Assembly: GCA_000432855.1 (NCBI GenBank)
Contig: HF990831.1
Coordinates: 1-12,126 of the forward strand
Reading direction: 5' to 3'
DNA length: 12,126 nucleotides
Source: Firmicutes bacterium CAG:822
GTDB taxonomy: Bacteria; Bacillota_I; Bacilli_A; RF39; UBA660
Below, in pieces: positions 7,555 to 12,126 of this stretch; position 1 is the stretch's first letter, and every line of letters starts with the position of its first letter. The notes below the pieces were generated by a model. It had not been told where the DNA came from and searched no databases. It worked only from the letters and a program-made list of their open reading frames with translations. The position numbers and the translations under genes were made by a program.

Positions 7555-8255
7555 TGAAAGATAATGCCAAATTCATTAAAAAAATATACAGTAGTAAAGA
7601 ATTAAATGAAATCGAATATAAGTTAAAATGTTTAGGACCCGATACTAAATATAATACAACTTCATTCGCTTTCACTAGACTAGTTACCACTATCTTAGTA
7701 TTTTTTCTAACCATATTAATAACCGACATGGGGTATATATATGCACCATTTGTCGCTGTAGGTTATTACTACTTATTTTACTACATAAACATTACCAAAA
7801 AACTTTCTATGAGAAATCGTAAGTTAGAACATCAAGCATTATATTTCTTTGAGATTTTAACCCTTACTTTAGAATCTGGAAGAAATCTCGAAAATGCTTT
7901 GATTGTCACTTGTGACAATGTTGATTCAGAACTTTCTAGAGAGTTTAAACAAGCTTTAGATGAAATGAAATTCGGTAAGTCATTAATCGAAGCTTTAAGT
8001 GATTTAAAAAATCACATATCATCAGATATTATCAATAACATAATATTGAATATAATTCAAACTAATAGGTTTGGTAATAGTATTTTAGACACCTTATATA
8101 ACGAAGTAGATTTTTTAAGGCAAAAAGAACTTTTAACTGTCAAAGAACAAATTAATAAAATACCAAATAAAGTCAGTATCGTTTCTGTTTTATTTATTGT
8201 TCCGTTAATTATTGTCTTAATACTCGGACCATATTTGATTGAATTCATTAGTTAG
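7554..8255 (+). CDS. TadC-like pilus platform protein (short)
   Basis: This 233-aa membrane protein has the T2SSF-type layout: hydrophobic helices at about 38-58 and 62-80, a cytoplasmic helical core with LTLESGRNLENALIV (104-118) and KFGKSLIEALSDL (139-151), and a C-terminal helix (about 206-229). The ESGR..ENAL motif parallels the SGRSISQAI motif of the upstream TadB, as expected for the TadB/TadC pair. It is shorter than typical TadC (about 300 aa) because the usual extra N-terminal membrane helix is missing; only about 37 polar residues precede the first helix. Its ATG shares a base with the tadB stop (TAATG), and AAGGTGGTGA (7540-7549) is a strong ribosome site inside tadB, so the two are translated together. 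Confidence 0.85.
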   Translation: MKDNAKFIKKIYSSKELNEIEYKLKCLGPDTKYNTTSFAFTRLVTTILVFFLTILITDMGYIYAPFVAVGYYYLFYYINITKKLSMRNRKLEHQALYFFEILTLTLESGRNLENALIVTCDNVDSELSREFKQALDEMKFGKSLIEALSDLKNHISSDIINNIILNIIQTNRFGNSILDTLYNEVDFLRQKELLTVKEQINKIPNKVSIVSVLFIVPLIIVLILGPYLIEFIS

Positions 8256-8266
8256 GGGGAACATCC

Positions 8267-9592
8267 ATGTATTATTTTATTGGAATAAAAGGAACTGGCA
8301 TGAGCGCACTCGCATGCTTCTTAAAAGATTTAGGTTACGAAGTGAAGGGTAGCGATGTCGAAAGACATTTCTTCACTGAAAAAGGTTTAAATGAAAGAAA
8401 TATTGAAATATTACCTTATGATGAAAAAAATATCACTAAAGATATGGTAATAATCAGAGGTAATGTTATTAAAGATGATCATCCAGAAATGGTTAAAGCT
8501 ACAGAGTTAGATTTAAAAGTTTATACTTATGAAGAGATGGTCGCCAAACTTACTAAAATGTTTATGACGGTAACTGTTGCCGGATGCCATGGAAAAACAA
8601 CTACATCGACTATGGCATATCAAGTGCTAAACGCTATTAAGGGTGCAAACTGTCTAATCGGTGATGGAACTGGTATTGCTCATAAAGAAAACAAATATTT
8701 TGTGTTAGAAGCTTGTGAATATAAACGTCATTTCTTATCATACACACCTTATTACGCCATCATTACTAATATTGAATTAGATCATGTTGATTACTATAAA
8801 GATATCGATGATGTTATCGATGCCTTTACTGAATATGCTAATAACGCTGAAAAAATGGTTATTGCTTGTGGCGATGATCCATATACTCATAGCTTAGAAG
8901 TAAGTAAACCAATTTTCTATTATGGTTTAGATGACGATAACGATATTATTGCCAAAGATGTTAATTATACTGAAAATGGCGTAACTTTCGATGTCTTTGT
9001 CGAAGACAATTACTATGGCCATTTTGACTTACCACTATACGGCAAACACATGCTTTTAGATGCTTTAGCAGTTATCAGTCTTTGTTACTATGAAAGATTT
9101 GATGCTAAAGAAGTTTCCAAAATATTAAAAGAATTCCATGCCGCTAGAAGAAGGTTTAATGAAACCATAGTTGGAACTAACGTCTTAATCGATGATTATG
9201 CTCATCATCCAACTGAATTAAAATGCACTATTAAATCTGCCAGACAAAAATATCCAGATAAAAAACTAGTTGTTATTTGGGGACCACATACATATTCGAG
9301 AACTAAAGCTTTCAAAGACGATTATATCGAAATATTAAAAACTGCCGATAAAGCTTATATTATGGATATATATGCCGCTAGAGAAAAACAAGGTGACATT
9401 GATATCGATATCAATGATATCATTAAAGCCATTCCAAATGCTGAACACATCTCCGAAAATGAAACCGATAAATTATTAGAGTATGAAGATTCAGTATTAT
9501 TATTTATGAGCCCGAATGATTTAACTAGCTTTGAACAGGATTATATTAATAAATATCATGAAGTAAGTGATAAAGAGTCTACTGAAAAGTAG
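8267..9592 (+). CDS. murC: UDP-N-acetylmuramate--L-alanine ligase MurC
   Basis: MurC adds L-alanine to UDP-MurNAc with ATP, the first peptide step of peptidoglycan precursor synthesis, in the cytoplasm. At 441 aa it has family length. The N-terminal Rossmann-type UDP-binding motif is GIKGTGMSAL (6-15). The ATP loop is GCHGKTTTS (106-114). The central region has EACEYKRHFLSYTP and NIELDHVDYY, as in Bacillota MurC. The C-terminal domain has ARRRFNE and DDYAHHPTE (309-317), typical of the Mur ligase third domain. The ribosome site GGGGGA (8255-8260) starts at the last base of the tadC stop, with 11 bases between the two coding regions. I saw no promoter of its own, so murC appears to be the last gene of the tad operon. 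A terminator overlaps its stop codon. Confidence 0.96.
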   Translation: MYYFIGIKGTGMSALACFLKDLGYEVKGSDVERHFFTEKGLNERNIEILPYDEKNITKDMVIIRGNVIKDDHPEMVKATELDLKVYTYEEMVAKLTKMFMTVTVAGCHGKTTTSTMAYQVLNAIKGANCLIGDGTGIAHKENKYFVLEACEYKRHFLSYTPYYAIITNIELDHVDYYKDIDDVIDAFTEYANNAEKMVIACGDDPYTHSLEVSKPIFYYGLDDDNDIIAKDVNYTENGVTFDVFVEDNYYGHFDLPLYGKHMLLDALAVISLCYYERFDAKEVSKILKEFHAARRRFNETIVGTNVLIDDYAHHPTELKCTIKSARQKYPDKKLVVIWGPHTYSRTKAFKDDYIEILKTADKAYIMDIYAAREKQGDIDIDINDIIKAIPNAEHISENETDKLLEYEDSVLLFMSPNDLTSFEQDYINKYHEVSDKESTEK

Positions 9593-9607
9593 GCTCTTTT
9601 AATTTTT
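9572..9607 (+). terminator. intrinsic terminator of the tad-murC operon
   Basis: A 12-bp stem pairs AAAGAGTCTACT (9572-9583) with AGTAGGCTCTTT (9588-9599) using one U-G wobble, closed by a GAAA tetraloop. It is followed by T-rich sequence (9597-9607). The stem includes the murC stop codon (9590-9592). This is the strongest terminator in the window. Confidence 0.9.
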
Positions 9608-9625
9608 CTTGAAATATTATATAAT
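9597..9625 (+). promoter_or_regulatory. probable promoter of the 9646 gene
   Basis: A perfect -10 box TATAAT lies at 9620-9625. The matching -35 position (9597-9602, TTTTAA, 17-base spacer) is weak and overlaps the murC terminator tail. The TTGAAA at 9609-9614 is too close to pair with this -10. Transcription from about 9632 would leave only a short leader with GAGGTGG (9635-9641). Confidence 0.5.
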
Positions 9626-9645
9626 ATGTGGCTCGAGGTGGTTTT

Positions 9646-10533
9646 ATGGCAAAATATTTTCAAGATGACATAGTGCATTTAAAACTTAAAAATGGTGAAT
9701 TTGATTTTGCTCAAATGAACTTATATAAATGGATGCAGAGCTATGATTATCAAACCTTAGATAGCCTTATAGATGGCTGTATGATAAACGAAAACGCCGA
9801 TTTGCTTTACATAATAGCTGCCCACGTTAATAAAGCCGTTCAAAATTTTAATTTAGATAAATATGCTGTAGATTATTTAAAAGATGTTATTAGAAATTTA
9901 AACAATACCACTTTAAATATAAATAGCATGTCCAAAGAAGATATAATTAGTATTGTTAATAAAATACTTAGCAAACAGTATGATAGTTTAATGAAACATC
10001 TTTTAACTGTTGCCCATCAAAAAAGAAAAAATAATAAAAGATATACCGAAATAATTGAAATGATGTCCCATAATCCACTTGAAAATTTCAGAATTTATAG
10101 TAGTTATATTTTAGATAACCCAGAAGAATTATTAAATGATTCAAGTAACAGGGTTCGTAAAATAGCTTACCTAAGAATAAATTTCTCTAAAAAATTAGAA
10201 AATTATTCTACCGATGAAAAAGAATTAATTGACTTTCTAGCAACCGCCCTAAAAGTTGGGGCCATTGAAATATATAATGGTTTAGTACCATGTTTTGATA
10301 AAGAAACAAATACTTTTAGAGATGATTATTTCTACGCTATGTTTAACGGTATCATAAAAGGTGATATAAGTAATTTTAACTCTGATATTTTTGAATTGGG
10401 AAGCTTAGACCAAAGAATTTTAGCCACCGTCATATATGAAAAATTATTGACAAATGAATTATTCTTTGAAGAAGGTATGGAACCACCATGTTATCAAAGA
10501 ATCATTAATTCAAAAACTAAGAAACTAAAATAA
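9646..10533 (+). CDS. helical soluble protein of unknown function
   Basis: I do not recognise this 295-aa protein. It has no signal peptide or membrane helix and appears mostly alpha-helical. The segment SSNRVRKIAYLRINFSKKLE and the following helices have the rhythm of helical-repeat (HEAT/TPR-like) proteins, but no repeat unit can be defined by eye. ATG 9646 was chosen because GAGGTGG (9635-9641) lies just before it. An in-frame GTG at 9628 lies upstream of the predicted transcription start and of that ribosome site. Base use matches the surrounding chromosome, so there is no sign of recent transfer. It stands alone between the murC terminator and the promoter at 10575, and no clear terminator follows it. 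It begins MAKYFQDDIVHLKLKNGE, which may help retrieve homologues. Confidence 0.8.
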   Translation: MAKYFQDDIVHLKLKNGEFDFAQMNLYKWMQSYDYQTLDSLIDGCMINENADLLYIIAAHVNKAVQNFNLDKYAVDYLKDVIRNLNNTTLNINSMSKEDIISIVNKILSKQYDSLMKHLLTVAHQKRKNNKRYTEIIEMMSHNPLENFRIYSSYILDNPEELLNDSSNRVRKIAYLRINFSKKLENYSTDEKELIDFLATALKVGAIEIYNGLVPCFDKETNTFRDDYFYAMFNGIIKGDISNFNSDIFELGSLDQRILATVIYEKLLTNELFFEEGMEPPCYQRIINSKTKKLK

Positions 10534-10574
10534 ATTATTAACCCATAACTTTTAGCCTAACCATAAATTAAAAA

Positions 10575-10603
10575 TTGACATCGAATTTAATGAATGCTAT
10601 TAT
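10575..10603 (+). promoter_or_regulatory. strong sigma-A-type promoter of the variable-protein unit
   Basis: The -35 box TTGACA (10575-10580) is perfect, the spacer is 17 bases and the -10 box TATTAT (10598-10603) is preceded by TGC (10595-10597), an extended -10. This is the only perfect -35 box among the promoters found here. The leader is about 20 bases with AGGAGGA (10618-10624) before ATG 10630, so the gene should be well expressed. Confidence 0.85.
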
Positions 10604-10629
10604 AAATACACATTTTTAGGAGGAATGAT

Positions 10630-11505
10630 ATGTCTAACAAAAAAACAAAAATAGAAGTAACCTTATTATCAAAAGAAGAAGTAGAAGGAAAATCTAAAGT
10701 TCTACAAAAGGCAGGAAGAGAATGTAAAAAAATTTATTGGACAAGCACGCCGTCGTACTTCTACGGTTGGAACGCCGCTGGTGTGTTCCGCGTGATCAAT
10801 GCAGAGGCCTTTAGTTATGGTGATGTGAGCAATAGTGGCGCTGTCCGCCCAGTTCTGAAATCTGATAATCTAGATGAATTAATTAATGGTTGTAAAGGTG
10901 AGACGAAGGATGGTATCCAAATTGTTGAATGTGGAGAGTATCCACATTTATTTGAAAAAACAGAAATAAATAATCCATCATTTTTAAAAGAAACAGGGAA
11001 AAAATATAGTTTACCACTACAAAAATTGTTCCCCAAAACATTTGATTTGTATGATTATCCAGAATATGATTACAATGGTCAGAAAGTTATAAAAGTAAAT
11101 GAAGAACATCACCCAGTAAAACCAGTCAAATTTTATGTTGATAGAGAAAACAGTATGTTAATATCTACAGACGTTCTTTTTTGTTCCCCAATCAATGTAG
11201 ATAATGAAAAACATTATGGTGACTTTACGACGTCACAGTTATATCGATATCTAAATAATGAATTTATAAAAGACTTAAGGCCAGATAAGCAGTTCAAAAC
11301 TTCGCCAGATGAAGACAGTATTCCAGATTTTATGACTCAAAGAGCCAATCAAGAAGACATTGATGAGACCAAGAAATCATTAATTGAACGTATTGACAAA
11401 CTTTTAAAAAGGAATGCTGAACTGCAAGCTATAAGTGAAGCAATGACCAGGGAGTTAAGTGAATTGAAAGATGAGGTTAAAGTAAAGAAATATGTTAGAC
11501 AATAA
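10630..11505 (+). CDS. C-type-lectin-like (DUF6273-like) protein with a putative DGR variable region
   Basis: This 291-aa protein has no signal peptide or membrane helix. Residues 9-80 read LLSKEEV, then IYWTSTPS, then GAVRPVL. That pattern matches the second half of DUF6273/formylglycine-enzyme-type lectin folds, in which diversity-generating retroelements (DGRs) place variable residues between the W-TSP and GVRPVL landmarks. Residues 94-212 (GIQIVECGEYP, PVKFYV, LISTDVLFC, GDFTTSQLYRYLNNEF) resemble the first half of DUF6273. The halves therefore appear in reversed order. Residues 240-285 form a charged coiled coil. The coding DNA for residues 37-77 is 54% GC and uses codons such as TAC, TTC, GCC, CGC and GTG; the flanks are 30-33% GC. 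The gene heads a new transcription unit with a strong promoter and overlaps a small coiled-coil gene. The ligand is unknown. The lectin-like assignment is from motif memory, and DGR targeting is inferred. Confidence 0.75.
   Translation: MSNKKTKIEVTLLSKEEVEGKSKVLQKAGRECKKIYWTSTPSYFYGWNAAGVFRVINAEAFSYGDVSNSGAVRPVLKSDNLDELINGCKGETKDGIQIVECGEYPHLFEKTEINNPSFLKETGKKYSLPLQKLFPKTFDLYDYPEYDYNGQKVIKVNEEHHPVKPVKFYVDRENSMLISTDVLFCSPINVDNEKHYGDFTTSQLYRYLNNEFIKDLRPDKQFKTSPDEDSIPDFMTQRANQEDIDETKKSLIERIDKLLKRNAELQAISEAMTRELSELKDEVKVKKYVRQ
10738..10860 (+). other. putative DGR variable region (VR)
   Basis: By hand count, 65 of 120 bases (10741-10860) are G or C, against 18 of 60 just upstream and 20 of 60 just downstream, with sharp edges inside one reading frame. 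The segment codes W37 to K77. The interior is rich in codons ending in C or T that code for Y, F, S, N, G and D, the products expected when AAY codons of a template are randomised at adenines. Constant-looking landmarks (TGG-ACA-AGC-ACG-CCG at the start, GTC-CGC-CCA near the end) flank the diverse core. A GC hairpin, GGCG (10837-10840) with CGCC (10846-10849), sits at the 3' edge, where an initiation-of-mutagenic-homing site would be expected. No template repeat is in the window. Confidence 0.6.
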
Positions 11506-11644
11506 ACTTGGTAATCTTTCAAATGAAGAATTGCAAGAATTAATAAGAACTCTTGAAATCAAAAACAAAAAAATAGAATTAGAAAATTTAAAAAAACAAA
11601 TTATAATCATTAAAGAAAAACAAAAAAAGGAAGGAGGGAATTAA
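11492..11644 (+). CDS. small coiled-coil protein of unknown function, 50 aa
   Basis: This short gene begins with ATG at 11492, overlapping the last 14 bases of the lectin-like gene in another frame, and ends with TAA at 11642-11644. The product starts MLDNKLGNLSNEELQELIRT and is one long, strongly charged amphipathic helix with leucine and isoleucine at heptad-like spacing. It has no membrane segment. No good Shine-Dalgarno sequence precedes the ATG (GAGG at 11474-11477 is about 14 bases away), so expression would depend on coupling to the upstream gene. Its final codons (GAA GGA GGG) form the ribosome site of the next gene. The coiled-coil C-terminus of the upstream protein suggests the two could pair. 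It is far too short to be a standard DGR accessory protein (Avd, about 120 aa). Confidence 0.6.
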   Translation: MLDNKLGNLSNEELQELIRTLEIKNKKIELENLKKQIIIIKEKQKKEGGN

Positions 11645-11649
11645 ATAGC

Positions 11650-12072
11650 ATGAAACAAGTAAGTTTTAATATAGATGAATTTGACTTTTTTAGTGATATG
11701 TATGATGATACAGATCATTTAAATGAAAATGAAATCGAACACATTACTGGTGACAATATATTTTTAGCTTTTATCAACACCCACGGAATAGCATATTTAA
11801 ACATGATTGCTAGTATAAATGGAAAGATATATAATTTCAATCTTCATAAATACCTAGATGAAAAAAGTGAAATATTATACGCTAAGCCTTTATCAGACAT
11901 TATGCCATCTGATATATGGAGATTGGTTCATATAACTGATTATGATTTAATTTCCATTGATATCGACGATGATAAATTTTATTTAATTGATGAATTTGAT
12001 GAAAATTATTATGGAAAAATTGATAAAAATGCAAAAACAAAAGTTTTAAGAAATGGTTATAAAACATCTTAA
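11650..12072 (+). CDS. acidic protein of unknown function, 140 aa
   Basis: I do not recognise this protein. It is strongly acidic (for example FNIDEFDFFSDMYDDTDHLNENE near the N-terminus, and IDIDDDKFYLIDEFDENYYG near the C-terminus), mixed alpha/beta by appearance, and has no signal peptide or membrane helix. The ribosome site AAGGAGGG (11631-11638) lies within the end of the 50-codon gene, 11 bases before ATG 11650, so it is probably the third gene of the lectin-like transcription unit. A terminator overlaps its stop. Small size, high acidity and position make an immunity-like, chaperone-like or inhibitor role for the upstream gene products possible, but nothing in the sequence proves it. 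It lacks the RT motifs expected of a DGR reverse transcriptase, and it is not the basic four-helix protein expected for Avd. Confidence 0.75.
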   Translation: MKQVSFNIDEFDFFSDMYDDTDHLNENEIEHITGDNIFLAFINTHGIAYLNMIASINGKIYNFNLHKYLDEKSEILYAKPLSDIMPSDIWRLVHITDYDLISIDIDDDKFYLIDEFDENYYGKIDKNAKTKVLRNGYKTS

Positions 12073-12081
12073 AACTTTTTT
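12039..12081 (+). terminator. intrinsic terminator of the variable-protein unit
   Basis: A perfect 13-bp stem pairs AAAAGTTTTAAGA (12039-12051) with TCTTAAAACTTTT (12067-12079), with a 15-base loop and a T run to 12081. The stem spans the stop codon of the 140-aa gene (12070-12072). The stem is AT-rich and the loop long, so termination may be partial, and the arms would also pair on the opposite strand. Confidence 0.7.
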
Positions 12082-12102
12082 ATATATAAGGAAAGTGCAT
12101 TT

Positions 12103-12126
12103 TTGAATAGTAAACAAATGTTTGCC
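12103..12126 (+). CDS. possible start of another gene, cut by the window edge
   Basis: A ribosome-site-like AGGAAAGTG (12089-12097) is followed by TTG at 12103, and the frame stays open to the window end (MNSKQMFA if TTG initiates, with an ATG at 12118). The evidence is only spacing and eight open codons. If real, it would be the next gene after the lectin-like unit. A DGR template repeat or reverse transcriptase would be most expected downstream of this point. Confidence 0.3.

Noticed and set aside
9628..9645. GTG start at 9628 giving a 301-aa protein
   Set aside because: It lies upstream of the ribosome site GAGGTGG (9635-9641) and of the likely transcription start. ATG 9646 is correctly spaced from that site.
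10534..12126. DGR reverse transcriptase, Avd or template repeat within the window
   Set aside because: None of the genes after the variable protein has RT motifs, and by eye no second copy of the GC-rich block with adenine substitutions appears on either strand. The core must be outside the window if it exists.
1..12126. TGA read as tryptophan (mycoplasma code)
   Set aside because: All genes are full length under the standard code, Trp is encoded by TGG, and no in-frame TGA interrupts a conserved domain. TGA is merely unused as a stop in the complete genes here.
1..12126. CRISPR arrays, tRNA or rRNA genes, insertion sequences, riboswitches
   Set aside because: No regularly spaced repeats, no transposase-like frame with terminal inverted repeats, and no gap over 150 bases without a gene or remnant in which a structured RNA could be recognised.

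Overview
The window is AT-rich DNA (roughly 30% GC by eye) with every gene on the + strand, short intergenic gaps, consensus sigma-A-type promoters and AGGAGG-type ribosome sites. The protein families point to a low-GC Gram-positive bacterium (Bacillota). The peptidoglycan gene murC shows it has a cell wall. The SipW/TasA-like exported protein remnant and the lectin-like variable protein resemble proteins I associate with uncultured gut Bacilli/Mollicutes-like lineages (RF39/Erysipelotrichia type); that placement is inference. All complete genes end in TAA or TAG, none in TGA. TGG encodes Trp, so the standard genetic code fits.

Region 1 (1-3150): the terminator of an unseen upstream gene, then a promoter and monocistronic mutS (mismatch-repair ATPase) with its own terminator. 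Directly after that terminator lies a headless remnant of an exported beta-sandwich protein. It has an open frame but no start codon, ribosome site or signal peptide, and it ends in its own terminator.

Region 2 (3179-9607): one apparent operon with a strong promoter in front and a terminator behind: two TadE-like pseudopilins, a TadZ/CpaE-like ATPase, the TadA/CpaF secretion ATPase, a TadB platform protein with an added N-terminal Ig-like domain, TadC, and finally murC. This is a minimal single-membrane Tad (tight adherence) pilus machine. No major Flp pilin, prepilin peptidase or CpaB is present here. TadA would power assembly on the TadB/TadC platform, TadZ would position it, and the TadE-like proteins would be processed subunits.

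Region 3 (9620-10533): a stand-alone helical protein of unknown function.

Region 4 (10575-12126): a second transcription unit with a near-consensus promoter. Its first gene encodes a C-type-lectin-like (DUF6273-like) protein. That gene carries a sharply bounded 120-bp GC-rich segment with the hallmarks of a diversity-generating retroelement (DGR) variable region. It is followed by a 50-codon coiled-coil gene overlapping its end, an acidic 140-aa protein of unknown function, a terminator, and possibly the start of another gene cut by the window edge. No reverse transcriptase or template repeat is visible, so the DGR core would have to lie outside the window. This unit is the most interesting part of the window, followed by the Ig-TadB fusion.
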